64,000 nt of DNA from contig CAZDXQ010000018.1 in assembly GCA_964509545.1 (NCBI GenBank), positions 1 to 64,000 of the forward strand, read 5' to 3'. Of this stretch, positions 28,833-36,862 are shown piece after piece (positions within the stretch are counted from its first letter, which is position 1; each line of letters opens with the position of its first letter). Both the position numbers and the translations under genes were made by a program. Source of the DNA: JADJWR01 sp964509545. Its GTDB lineage: Bacteria > Pseudomonadota > Gammaproteobacteria > Burkholderiales > Burkholderiaceae_F. The notes below the pieces were generated by a model that saw only the letters and a list, made by a program, of their open reading frames with translations, did no database searches and had not been told where the DNA came from.

Positions 28833-29698
28833 CGCACTTCTCCAGAGGCCATCGTGCTGCGATCAGTTCTGGCGGCTGCATTGTCCGCTGTTTTCACCGC
28901 AGCAGAGGATGGATCGATCAACGCCGATGACCCAATGCCACCGGCACCCTGCGCAAACTGGCGCAGAAACTCTTCATCTCGAGCGTCGAGCCAACCGCCG
29001 GCGCGCGCCGCCGCGATCAGCTCCGGCCGTTCGGCTGCAGTCTTCGCCAGCGCCTGCTCACGCCGCCAGCGCTCGATCTGCGCATGATGACCGGACAGCA
29101 GCGCCGCCGGCACGCGCCGCCCGCGCCAGGTCTCGGGGCGCGTGAAATGCGGCGCGTCGAGTACTCCGGTGGCGAAGGATTCGTCGGCGGCCGACTCGAT
29201 CTTCAGCGCGCCGGGCAGATGCCGCACCACCGCGTCGATCAGTGCCATGGCGGCGATCTCGCCGCCCGAAAGCACGAAGTCGCCGATCGACAGTTCCTCG
29301 TCGACGCAGGCGTCGACAAAGCGCTGATCGATGCCTTCATAGCGGCCGCAGACCAGCACCGCGGCGCCGCCGTCCTGTGCCCATTGCCGGACGCGGCGGT
29401 CGCTGAGCCGACGGCCGCTGGCCGAAAGCGCCACGACCCGGCCCGGCGCATGGCCCGCCGCACGCTGCGCGGCGTGCGCTGCATCGACGGCAGCCGACAG
29501 CGGCTCAGCCATCAGCACCATGCCGGGGCCGCCGCCGAACGGCCGATCGTCGACGGTGCGGTGGCGGTCGCTGGTGAAGTCGCGAGGGTTCCAGGTCGAA
29601 AGCGTCCAAAGGCCGAGCTCGCGCGCACGGCGCGTGATGCCGTGATCGCCGATCGCCGCGAACATTGCCGGAAAAAGCGTGACGACATCGAACCGCAT
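28829..29698 (-). CDS. trmD: tRNA (guanine-37-N1)-methyltransferase TrmD
   Basis: A 289-residue SPOUT methyltransferase that adds m1G37 to tRNAs with G36 and prevents +1 frameshifting. Motifs: DRPFGGGPGMVLM, ALSASGRRLSDRRVRQWA, and the knot CGRYEGIDQRFVDACVDEELSIGDFVLSGGE. The C-terminus is about 30 residues longer than E. coli TrmD (255). The ATG at 29698 starts the conserved MRFDVVTLFP; a TTG 24 bases upstream has no support. Confidence 0.96.
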   Translation of the reverse strand: MRFDVVTLFPAMFAAIGDHGITRRARELGLWTLSTWNPRDFTSDRHRTVDDRPFGGGPGMVLMAEPLSAAVDAAHAAQRAAGHAPGRVVALSASGRRLSDRRVRQWAQDGGAAVLVCGRYEGIDQRFVDACVDEELSIGDFVLSGGEIAAMALIDAVVRHLPGALKIESAADESFATGVLDAPHFTRPETWRGRRVPAALLSGHHAQIERWRREQALAKTAAERPELIAAARAGGWLDARDEEFLRQFAQGAGGIGSSALIDPSSAAVKTADNAAARTDRSTMASGEVR

Positions 29699-29715
29699 CG
29701 CACCCGCCCAGAACT

Positions 29716-30255
29716 TCACCAATCCGCTTCCCAGTCCACCCGCACGACGCGCTGGACGAGATCGATCTCGTCGATGTACCGATCGACCATTGGCACCAGC
29801 AGCGCACGCCCGTCGCGCCGCACTTCCAGCAGTTCCTGCATACCGCTGCTGAGCACTTCGCTTACCGTGCCCAGCTCGGCGCCGCGGCGGTTGACGACGC
29901 GGGCGCCGATCAGATCGACCCAGTAGACCTCGCCTTCACCCGCCGGCGGAAACTCGGCCCGCGAAACCGCCACCGCAGCGCCCCTGAGCCGATCCGCCTG
30001 TTCCGGCGTGTCGCAACCGGCCCATTTGGCCACCAGCCCCGACCCATGGCGGCGCACGCCAGTGACTGCAACGCGACCGATCGATTCTCCTATCAACCAC
30101 CACTGCCGGCTCGCACGCAGCGCGCCCGCCTGGGCAGAGTGCGGCTGCACACGAACCCACCCTTTGACCCCGTAGGCGCCGCGTAGCACGCCCAGTTCGA
30201 CCAGATCCGCCGGCGGCAGCGGCGCCGGCTCGGACTCAGGCCGCGGGTTTGCCAA
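29716..30255 (-). CDS. rimM: Ribosome maturation factor RimM
   Basis: A 179-residue 16S processing factor that binds S19. The N-terminal domain has VELGVLRGAYGVKGWVRVQPHS and the C-terminal PRC-barrel has GEVYWVDLIGARVVNRRGAELGTV and the ending MVDRYIDEIDLVQRVVRVDWEADW. The only in-frame initiation codon ahead of the conserved region is a TTG at 30253-30255 inside the rpsP end (20-bp overlap), with AAGGA just before it; a weak start could lower RimM relative to S16. Confidence 0.9.
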   Translation of the reverse strand: MANPRPESEPAPLPPADLVELGVLRGAYGVKGWVRVQPHSAQAGALRASRQWWLIGESIGRVAVTGVRRHGSGLVAKWAGCDTPEQADRLRGAAVAVSRAEFPPAGEGEVYWVDLIGARVVNRRGAELGTVSEVLSSGMQELLEVRRDGRALLVPMVDRYIDEIDLVQRVVRVDWEADW

Positions 30256-30487
30256 ATTCCTTGACCAGGCGCGCGACGGTCGGGCTCAGCTGCGCGCCCA
30301 CGCCCCGCCAATAGGTCAGTCGGTCGGCGGCAAGGCGAAACCGCGTCTCGCCTTCCGGCGCCAGCGGGTTGTAGAAGCCGACACGTTCGATGAACCGGCC
30401 GTCGCGCGGATTGCGCGAATCGGTGGCAACGATGTTGAAAAACGGACGCTTCTTGGCGCCTCCGCGGGCCAGTCGGATGACGACCAT
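30236..30487 (-). CDS. rpsP: 30S ribosomal protein S16
   Basis: An 83-residue protein of the 30S body. MVVIRLARGGAKKRPFFNIV, then RNPRDGRFIERVGFYNPLA are diagnostic. The start at 30487 is supported by AGGA upstream and by family length; earlier in-frame codons would add 16 unrelated residues. First gene of the operon. Confidence 0.97.
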   Translation of the reverse strand: MVVIRLARGGAKKRPFFNIVATDSRNPRDGRFIERVGFYNPLAPEGETRFRLAADRLTYWRGVGAQLSPTVARLVKEFGKPAA

Positions 30488-30538
30488 GTGCAATGTTCCT
30501 GTTGAAAATCCGGTGCTTACGATCTCGAAAAGCAAAGG

Positions 30539-30567
30539 ATTCTAGCCGAGGCCGCAATGCCGGGCAA
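30539..30567 (-). promoter_or_regulatory. Candidate sigma-70 promoter of the rpsP operon
   Basis: On the minus strand TTGCCC (30562-30567), 17 bases, TAGAAT (30539-30544). Four and five of six positions match the consensus, with ideal spacing. Transcription would start near 30532, about 45 bases before rpsP. Confidence 0.5.
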
Positions 30568-30670
30568 ACCGCCGCGGGTGACGGTTCGGCCATCGAGGGC
30601 GCACCGGGGCCGGAGGCGCTGCGCCCGACTAAGATCCGCCCCTCCTCGATCGCGTAAAGCTCGCCGCGCC

Positions 30671-31069
30671 GTGCCGTTTCGCCGCAAATCCGTCGCCGCA
30701 CTGCTCGCGTTTCTGCTCGGCGCATTCGGCGCGCATCGCCTCTACCTCGCCAAGCCCCGCTGGTGGCTGCCACTGTCCGTGACCGCGCTGACGCTGCCGC
30801 TGCTCGTCGGCGTCCGCAACTGGTACCAGACGCCGGCCTTTTTTCTGCTGATGATGCCGGTCGTCGCCGGCTTCGTCGAAGCGCTGGTTCTGGCGCTGAT
30901 GCCGGACGAAAAATTCGATGCCCGTTTCAACGCCGGCGCTGAACGCCGCAACAGCAGCGGCTGGGATGCGGTGCTGGTGGCCATCGCCACGCTGATGGTC
31001 GGCGCCGTCGTGCTGATGACGGTGATCGCCCTGTTTCTGCAGACGATCTTCGAAGGCACGGCCGGATGA
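30671..31069 (+). CDS. TM2-domain membrane protein
   Basis: A 132-residue protein starting with GTG (VPFRRKSVAALLAFLLGAFGAHRLYLAKPRWW), the TM2 signature of a first helix, GxxGxHxFYxG-like turn (GAFGAHRLYLA) and then a second helix; further hydrophobic segments follow at about 59-79 and 104-128. TM2 proteins are small membrane proteins of largely unknown role. It is divergent to rpsP and ends one base before the convergent radical SAM gene. Confidence 0.78.
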   Translation: MPFRRKSVAALLAFLLGAFGAHRLYLAKPRWWLPLSVTALTLPLLVGVRNWYQTPAFFLLMMPVVAGFVEALVLALMPDEKFDARFNAGAERRNSSGWDAVLVAIATLMVGAVVLMTVIALFLQTIFEGTAG

Positions 31070-32140
31070 TCAGAAAAGGTCCAGTTGCGCTCCGTCGGGC
31101 TTTGGCCGGCGGAACAGGTCTTCGCGCAGGTCGAACCGTCCGCGCCCGAGGCCGAGTCGGCGGCAGGCCTTGTCGACGCGCTGCCTGATCAGTTCGGCCC
31201 AGGGGCCCGTGCCCTTCATCCGTGTGGTGAACTCGGCGTTGTAGTCACGGCCGTCGCGCATGTCGCGCACCCGGTTCATCACACGTTCGGCGCGCTGCGG
31301 CAAGTGCGCCTGCAGCCACTGCCTGAACAGCGGCGCGACCTCCCACGGCAAGCGCAGCACGGTGTAGAAGGCGGCACGCGCGCCGGCAGACGCTGTCGCC
31401 TCGAGTATCCGTTCGATTTCGGGCTCGTTGACGAACGGAATCACCGGCGCCACGTTGACGCACACGGGAACGCCGGCACGCGCCAGCGTCTCGACGGTAC
31501 GCAACCGTCGCGCCGGGCTGGCGGCGCGCGGTTCCAGCGTGCGAGACAGCGCATCGTCCAGCGTGGTGATGCTGACGAACGCCGCCGCAAGCTTCTGCCC
31601 GGCCATCGGCACGAGCAGGTCGAGATCGCGCTCGATCAGGCTCGACTTGGTGACGATCGCCAGCGGATGCCGCGTCTCGGCCAGCACTTCGATCACGCCG
31701 CGGGTGATGCGCAGTTCACGCTCGACTGGCTGATAGGCGTCGGTCGCCGATCCGAGGTTGACCACCGCGGCCCGGTAGCCCGGCGCCGCAAGTTCCCGGC
31801 GAAGCACCTCGGCGGCGTTGACCTTCGCCACAAGACGGGTCTCGAAGTCGAGTCCCGGCGACAGGCCGAGATAGCTGTGCGTGGGCCGCGCGTAGCAGTA
31901 CACGCAACCGTGCTCGCAGCCGCGATACGGATTGATCGACCGGTCGAAATAGATGTCGGGCGAGTCGTTGTAGGCGAGCAGGCTCTTCACCCGTTCGTGC
32001 CGGACCTCGGTGGCCAGCGGCGGGTTCGGCGCCTCGCCGCTGGCGAGCCGGTCGTCGAGCGCGTCGCCATCGACGCTGCGCTCGACCGACTCGAAGCGGT
32101 GCGGCAGGTTGCTGACGGCGCCGCGACCCCTGCGCGGCAA
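31070..32140 (-). CDS. Radical SAM protein, PA0069/SplB-like
   Basis: A 356-residue radical SAM enzyme. The cluster motif is CEHGCVYCYARP (CxxxCxxC) preceded by INPYRG, and followed by THSYLGLSPGLDFE; later NLGSATDAYQPVE and the TITTL-like SITTLDD match the PA0069 family, related to spore photoproduct lyase. Substrate unknown. The first possible start is a TTG at 32138-32140 just ahead of the conserved RGRGAVSN stretch; no good ribosome site is seen, so the start is uncertain. It follows the DUF3501 gene by 65 bp. Confidence 0.85.
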   Translation of the reverse strand: MPRRGRGAVSNLPHRFESVERSVDGDALDDRLASGEAPNPPLATEVRHERVKSLLAYNDSPDIYFDRSINPYRGCEHGCVYCYARPTHSYLGLSPGLDFETRLVAKVNAAEVLRRELAAPGYRAAVVNLGSATDAYQPVERELRITRGVIEVLAETRHPLAIVTKSSLIERDLDLLVPMAGQKLAAAFVSITTLDDALSRTLEPRAASPARRLRTVETLARAGVPVCVNVAPVIPFVNEPEIERILEATASAGARAAFYTVLRLPWEVAPLFRQWLQAHLPQRAERVMNRVRDMRDGRDYNAEFTTRMKGTGPWAELIRQRVDKACRRLGLGRGRFDLREDLFRRPKPDGAQLDLF

Positions 32141-32205
32141 CAGGAACGGCGCAGCCGCGCCGCCGGCGGCTGCATCGTCATCAGGATTCTTCCCGGGGGA
32201 CCGCT

Positions 32206-32790
32206 TCAGGCGAAGTCCTTGACCAGTGCCGCCTGCACGTTCGGCGCCACTTCGTCAACCCGCACCTGGTAGTTGGGATGATCGATCCCGACCGCCAGGG
32301 CGGCGCCCCGCCTCAGCGCGGCGATCATCGGCGGCGTGAACTCGAAGCGCAGGAAGTGCACCGAAGAGGTCTTCTGCTCGTTCTCGCGCTCGAGGTCCTC
32401 GTCGGCAATCGCATACACCTTGTCGAATCCGTCGACCTGCAGGTAGGTCCTGTCCTCGATCCCGATCAGCCGCGCCAGTTCGCGTCTGCGCACGACGGGA
32501 TCGTCGTACTCGATCATCATCGTCGCCTTCAGGTTGGCGCCATCGGGCACCAGCGGGTTGTAAGCGTCGAGCTCGTCCTGGATGCCCTCTTCCTCGAACG
32601 TCTTCTCGATTCGCAGCATTTCCTGGATCTGGTAGCGAACCGTCAGCTCGTCCTCGAAAATCAGCGTGACGTTGCCGCCCAGGCTCAGCGTGCGGTTCTT
32701 CTTGTGCGCGATCACCTTGGCACGGAACTCCTTGCGGGCCTTGGCGTACGCCTCCAGCGAAAGCAGGCTGGCACGGGCAATTGCGGCCAT
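32206..32790 (-). CDS. DUF3501 family protein
   Basis: A 194-residue soluble protein. Family marks: LLSLEAYAKARKEFRAKVIAHKKNR, then LGGNVTLIFEDELTVRYQIQEMLRIEKTFE and YNPLVPDGANLKATMMIEY. Start at 32790 has GGAG upstream. It completes a three-gene set with the Fe-S oxidoreductase and rubrerythrin encoded upstream; these three families are commonly neighbours, so it is probably an accessory factor of an Fe-S/peroxide detoxification system (inference). Confidence 0.85.
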   Translation of the reverse strand: MAAIARASLLSLEAYAKARKEFRAKVIAHKKNRTLSLGGNVTLIFEDELTVRYQIQEMLRIEKTFEEEGIQDELDAYNPLVPDGANLKATMMIEYDDPVVRRRELARLIGIEDRTYLQVDGFDKVYAIADEDLERENEQKTSSVHFLRFEFTPPMIAALRRGAALAVGIDHPNYQVRVDEVAPNVQAALVKDFA

Positions 32791-32815
32791 ATTCAACTCC
32801 GGACTCCTTTCGACT

Positions 32816-34168
32816 CTAGATGCCGTACGCGATGCGTACGAGCGTGATGGGATGGGCGATCTCCGGCTTCTTGCCACCGAGCGCATCGGCCGCGAACCGC
32901 TCGATGCCCTGCTCGATGTGGTGCCCGGCAAGCTGGCAGTCCGAGCTGATGTAGTCCGGCTTCGCGCCGGCCATGCTCTTGAACACTGGCTTGCCGATCT
33001 TCATCGCCATGGCATGGAACTCCTTGCGCGTACCCCAGATGCCGGAGTGCCCCGAGCAGCGCTCGACCGTATTGACCGTCGTCTGCGGCAGGAGTTTCAG
33101 CAGCTCCTCGGTCTTCCTGCCAATGTTCTGCACCCGGCCGTGGCACGGCACGTGATAGGAGACCGTGCCCAGCGGTTTCCTGAAGTCCGTCTTCAGCAGG
33201 CCATCCTTGTTGCGCGCGACCAGGTATTCGAACGGATCCCACATCGCGCGCTTGACTGCCTGCACGTCGGCGTCTTGTGGAAACATCAATGGCAGTTCCT
33301 GCTTGAACATCAGCGTGCACGACGGGATGGACGTCAGGATGGCATAGCCCTCGCGGGCCAGCCGAGCCAGCTGCGGGATGTTGACGTTCTTCAGATGCTC
33401 GACCGATTCGAGATCGCCGATCTCCAGTTTCGGCATGCCGCAGCAGGCCTCCTTGTCGACCAGCATGTAGGGAATCTCGTTGTGCTCGAGGATCCTGATC
33501 AGATCGTGGCCAATGCCCGGCTCGTTGTAGTTGACGTAGCAGGTCGAGAAGATCGCGACCCGGCCCGGGGTACGCTCGCCGTCGCGCACCGGACGTTTCG
33601 GCTCCGAGGCGGCGGCCGAGCGGAACTTCTTCGGCGCGAACTCGGGCCGCCAGGCGCTGCGCTCGATGCCGAGCATGCTTTCCATCGCCACGCGCGCAGG
33701 TTGCGAGCGGTTCACCGCGTTGATGGTGCGCGTGACGATCGGGATGCCGGCGAACATGCCGACCTTGTCGGTCGAAGTCATGAACCTGTCCGCCGCCTTC
33801 GCGCCGTGCTTGCGGAAGTGCACGGCCTTGGCGCGCAGCATCAGGTGCGGGAAATCGAGGTTCCACGGATGCGGCGGCACATACGGGCACTTGCTCATGT
33901 AGCACATGTCGCACAGGTAGCACTGGTCGACGACGGCCTTGTATTTCTCCTTCGGCACGCCGTCGACCTCGCCCGTCGGTCCCTCGTCGACGAGGTCGAA
34001 AAGCGTCGGGAACGCGCCGCACAGGCTGACGCAGCGGCGGCAGCCGTGGCAGATGTCGAAGACGCGTTCGAGTTCCTTGTCGAGCGTCGCCTCGTCCCAG
34101 TAGGCGTCGCTCTTCCAGTCGATAGGATGGCGGGTGGGCGCCTCGAGGCTGCCTTCTCTGACGTTCAT
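32816..34168 (-). CDS. GlpC/heterodisulfide-reductase-like Fe-S oxidoreductase
   Basis: A 450-residue protein. Two 4Fe-4S clusters near the N-terminus (CHGCRRCVSLCGAFP and CDMCYMSKCPYVPP) and two CCG-type cysteine domains: CYVNYNEPGIGHDLI with EACCGMPKLE, and VPCHGRVQNIGRKTEELL with ERCSGHSGIWG. In the second CCG motif the first Cys pair is reduced to a single CS. This layout is that of GlpC/HdrD-like electron carriers. It lies between rubrerythrin and DUF3501 genes and is likely the electron donor to rubrerythrin (inference). Confidence 0.88.
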   Translation of the reverse strand: MNVREGSLEAPTRHPIDWKSDAYWDEATLDKELERVFDICHGCRRCVSLCGAFPTLFDLVDEGPTGEVDGVPKEKYKAVVDQCYLCDMCYMSKCPYVPPHPWNLDFPHLMLRAKAVHFRKHGAKAADRFMTSTDKVGMFAGIPIVTRTINAVNRSQPARVAMESMLGIERSAWRPEFAPKKFRSAAASEPKRPVRDGERTPGRVAIFSTCYVNYNEPGIGHDLIRILEHNEIPYMLVDKEACCGMPKLEIGDLESVEHLKNVNIPQLARLAREGYAILTSIPSCTLMFKQELPLMFPQDADVQAVKRAMWDPFEYLVARNKDGLLKTDFRKPLGTVSYHVPCHGRVQNIGRKTEELLKLLPQTTVNTVERCSGHSGIWGTRKEFHAMAMKIGKPVFKSMAGAKPDYISSDCQLAGHHIEQGIERFAADALGGKKPEIAHPITLVRIAYGI

Positions 34169-34239
34169 CGAATTTTCCTTGGCGTTGGCTGTTCTCGCTC
34201 TTCGCGGCGCGCCCGACGCGCGGACGCGCTGTGAAGAAC

Positions 34240-34291
34240 GGGCCGCGCGCAGCCGCGGCCCGCAGCCGCCAGCGGGCCGCCGCGGGCGGCC
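34240..34291 (-). terminator. Two GC hairpins between rubrerythrin and Fe-S genes
   Basis: GGGCCGCG-cgcagc-CGCGGCCC at 34240-34261 and GGCCGCC-gcg-GGCGGCC at 34275-34291, both perfect, in the 143-bp gap. No T run follows. They could lower expression of the Fe-S and DUF3501 genes relative to rubrerythrin or protect the upstream mRNA. Confidence 0.45.
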
Positions 34292-34311
34292 GCATGGCAG
34301 CGACAGATGGC

Positions 34312-34734
34312 CTAGTCGGCGATCGAGTCGAGCGTCTTCTGGAACTTGTTGGCGTGCGAACGCTCGGCCTTGGCCAGCGTCTCGAACCAGTCGGCGATCT
34401 CGTCGAAGCCCTCGTCGCGAGCGGTCTTCGCCATGCCCGGGTACATGTCGGTGTACTCGTGCGTTTCGCCGGCGATTGCGGCTTTCAGGTTCGAGCGGGT
34501 CGGACCGATCGGCAGGCCCGTGGCCGGATCGCCGACCTGTTCGAGGTACTCCAGATGCCCGTGCGCGTGCCCGGTCTCACCTTCGGCGGTCGAGCGGAAC
34601 ACGGCGGCGACGTCGTTGTAGCCCTCGACGTCGGCCTTGGCCGCGAAATACAGGTAGCGGCGATTAGCCTGGGATTCGCCGGCGAACGCTTCCTTGAGGT
34701 TGTGTTCGGTTTTCGTGCCTTTAAGCTGTGCCAT
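34312..34734 (-). CDS. Rubrerythrin (short form, no rubredoxin domain)
   Basis: A 140-residue four-helix diiron protein. Ligand motifs: EAFAGESQANRRYLYFA, EGETGHAHGH, AGETHEYTDMY and AERSHANKF (two ExxH-type pairs). The rubredoxin tail seen in longer rubrerythrins is absent, so electrons must come from another carrier; the Fe-S protein encoded next is the obvious one. Start at 34734 has AGGAGA. Reduces hydrogen peroxide in the cytoplasm in known members. A 14-bp palindrome sits in the leader. Confidence 0.92.
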   Translation of the reverse strand: MAQLKGTKTEHNLKEAFAGESQANRRYLYFAAKADVEGYNDVAAVFRSTAEGETGHAHGHLEYLEQVGDPATGLPIGPTRSNLKAAIAGETHEYTDMYPGMAKTARDEGFDEIADWFETLAKAERSHANKFQKTLDSIAD

Positions 34735-34743
34735 ACGAGTCTC

Positions 34744-34757
34744 CTGATTCGAATCAG
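34744..34757 (-). promoter_or_regulatory. Palindrome in the rubrerythrin leader
   Basis: CTGATTCGAATCAG is a perfect 14-bp palindrome overlapping the upstream edge of the ribosome site, 10 bases before the ATG. It could be an operator or block the ribosome site as RNA. A second inverted repeat, CCATAG-N7-CTATGG, lies at 34856-34874. No matching regulator gene is nearby. Confidence 0.4.
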
Positions 34758-34973
34758 ACGGGAACAACCCGGCGCGCCGCTCGAGACGACGGCGCCAAGC
34801 TCGGAGAAGATACGGGCCGGGAGTCAGTTGGACAAATGAATTGTGCCAATCCGATCCATAGCCAATCCCTATGGTGGCGCGGACCGCCAGCACACGTTAC
34901 CGCCGCGCCCGAACAGGGCGCTGATCACGATCACGGAAACGCGGAAAGCGTGGCGGAACTCCGCCGCGGCGGA

Positions 34974-36779
34974 TCAGAACTGCTCGGCGGCCAGCCCGAG
35001 CACGCCCGCGGCGCCGTCGACGATGCTGTCGCGCAGGCCGGTCGCAGCGCTCAGCACGTGGTCGGCAAAGAAGCGCGCCGTGGTGATCTTTGCCTTGTGG
35101 AAGGCGCGGTCGTCAGCCCCGGCATCCAACGCCTTTTTCGCGGCCGCCGCTGCCCGTGCCATCTGCCAGCCTCCGTGCACGATTCCGGCCAGCTTCAGGT
35201 ACGGCACCGATCCGGCGTACACGCTTCGGATATCGGACTTGGTCCGTGAAATCACGTAATCAACGACTTCGGCATAGGCGCCCGATGCTGCCTCGAGTCG
35301 CCGCCCGATGGCGTTCAGGTCGTCGTCGTCGCCCGCGGCCAGTTCGACCGCGGCCCGTCGCATCTCGCCGATCAGCGCCTTGGCCACGGCGCCGCCGTCA
35401 CGCACCGTTTTCCGGCCGACAAAGTCGTTGGCCTGGATGGCCGTCGTGCCCTCGTAGATCGTGAGGATGCGCGCGTCGCGGTAGAACTGCGCTGCGCCCG
35501 TTTCCTCGATGTAACCCATTCCGCCATGAACCTGCACGCCGGTGGACGCCACGTCGATCGACATTTCGGTCGACCAGCCTTTGACGATCGGCACCAGGTA
35601 TTCGTAGACCGCCCGCGCCCGCCTGCGTTCGCCGGCATCGGGGTGATGGTGGGCCACGTCGGCCCAGGCGGCAGCGACGTAAGCCAGCGCACGCGACGCC
35701 TCCGCGTGCGAACGCATGAACATCAGCATCCGGCGCACGTCCGGATGTTCGACGATCGGCACCGGACCCGCTGAGCCCTCGACTGCTCGGCTTTGCACGC
35801 GCTCCCGGGCGTAGGCCACTGCCTTCTGGTAGGCGCGCTCGGCGATTGCGACGCCCTGCATGCCGACCTGGAAGCGGGCGGCATTCATCATGATGAACAT
35901 GTACTCGAGCCCGCGGTTTTCCTCACCGACCAGGTAGCCGATCGCACCGGGCCCGACCTCGCCCTTGTTGTCGCCGAACAGCAGCACCGCCGTCGGGCTC
36001 GCCTTGATGCCGAGCTTGTGCTCGATCGACGCGCAGAACACATCGTTGCGCCGGCCGAGGCTGCCGTCGGCATTGACCAACCGCTTCGGCACGACGAACA
36101 GCGATATGCCCTTGACGCCCTCCGGCGCGTCTGGCGTGCGCGCCAGCACGAGGTGGACGATGTTCTCCGCCAGATCGTGCTCGCCGTAGGTGATGAAGAT
36201 CTTCTGTCCGGTCAGGCGGTAGGTACCGTCGTCCTGCCGCACCGCGCGCGTGCGCACCAGTGCCAAATCCGAGCCGGCCTGCGGCTCGGTCAGGTTCATC
36301 GTTCCGGTCCATGTGCCGTCGACCAGACGCGGCACGAACCGTTCGCGCAGCGTCTCGGAGCCAGCCGTCAGCAGCGCCTCGATGGCGCCGTCGGTAAGCA
36401 GCGGACACAGCGCGAACGACAGGTTCGCCGACTGCAGCATCTCCGTGCACGCCGTGGCCACCAGCTTCGGCAGCCCCTGCCCGCCATACTGCTGCGGGTG
36501 CTGCACGCCCTGCCAGCCAGCCTCGACAAACCGGCGGAACGCCTCCTTGAAGCCCGGCGTCGTCGTCACCTCTCCGTCCTTCCAGGTCGAGGGCTGGATG
36601 TCGCCGGTCCAGTTCAGCGGCGCCACCACCTCGCTCATGAAGCGGGCGTTCTCCTCGAGCACGGCGGCGACCGTTTCGTCGGTCGCGTCCTCGCAGCCGG
36701 GCAGCCGCTGGATCTGCGCCAGGCCGGCCAGTTCGCGCATCACGAACAGCATGTCCTTCAGGGGCGCGGCGTAGCTCAT
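34974..36779 (-). CDS. Acyl-CoA dehydrogenase (long, C-terminal-extended class)
   Basis: A 601-residue flavoprotein, larger than the usual 380-400 residues because of the C-terminal helical domain (from about residue 470) found in the DmdC-like branch. Signatures: MNLTEPQAGSDLALVRTRA, the FAD/ETF region TYGEHDLAENIVHLVLARTP, and the catalytic Glu in TIYEGTTAIQANDFVGRK. Oxidises an acyl-CoA at the alpha-beta position and passes electrons to ETF, whose genes lie 83 bp upstream on the same strand, so the three probably form one operon. Start at 36779 has GGAG. Chain length of the substrate is unknown. Confidence 0.92.
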   Translation of the reverse strand: MSYAAPLKDMLFVMRELAGLAQIQRLPGCEDATDETVAAVLEENARFMSEVVAPLNWTGDIQPSTWKDGEVTTTPGFKEAFRRFVEAGWQGVQHPQQYGGQGLPKLVATACTEMLQSANLSFALCPLLTDGAIEALLTAGSETLRERFVPRLVDGTWTGTMNLTEPQAGSDLALVRTRAVRQDDGTYRLTGQKIFITYGEHDLAENIVHLVLARTPDAPEGVKGISLFVVPKRLVNADGSLGRRNDVFCASIEHKLGIKASPTAVLLFGDNKGEVGPGAIGYLVGEENRGLEYMFIMMNAARFQVGMQGVAIAERAYQKAVAYARERVQSRAVEGSAGPVPIVEHPDVRRMLMFMRSHAEASRALAYVAAAWADVAHHHPDAGERRRARAVYEYLVPIVKGWSTEMSIDVASTGVQVHGGMGYIEETGAAQFYRDARILTIYEGTTAIQANDFVGRKTVRDGGAVAKALIGEMRRAAVELAAGDDDDLNAIGRRLEAASGAYAEVVDYVISRTKSDIRSVYAGSVPYLKLAGIVHGGWQMARAAAAAKKALDAGADDRAFHKAKITTARFFADHVLSAATGLRDSIVDGAAGVLGLAAEQF

Positions 36780-36862
36780 GTCGACTCCTCAGATTGCACT
36801 ACGGGGCACAGATCCACAGCCGAAGCCGCAGCGCCGTGCCCCGCGAGATGATGTCCCGGCGC

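Noticed and set aside
34800..34900. Sigma-54-like promoter ahead of rubrerythrin (TGGCAC on the minus strand)
   Set aside because: The -12 GC does not fall at the required spacing.
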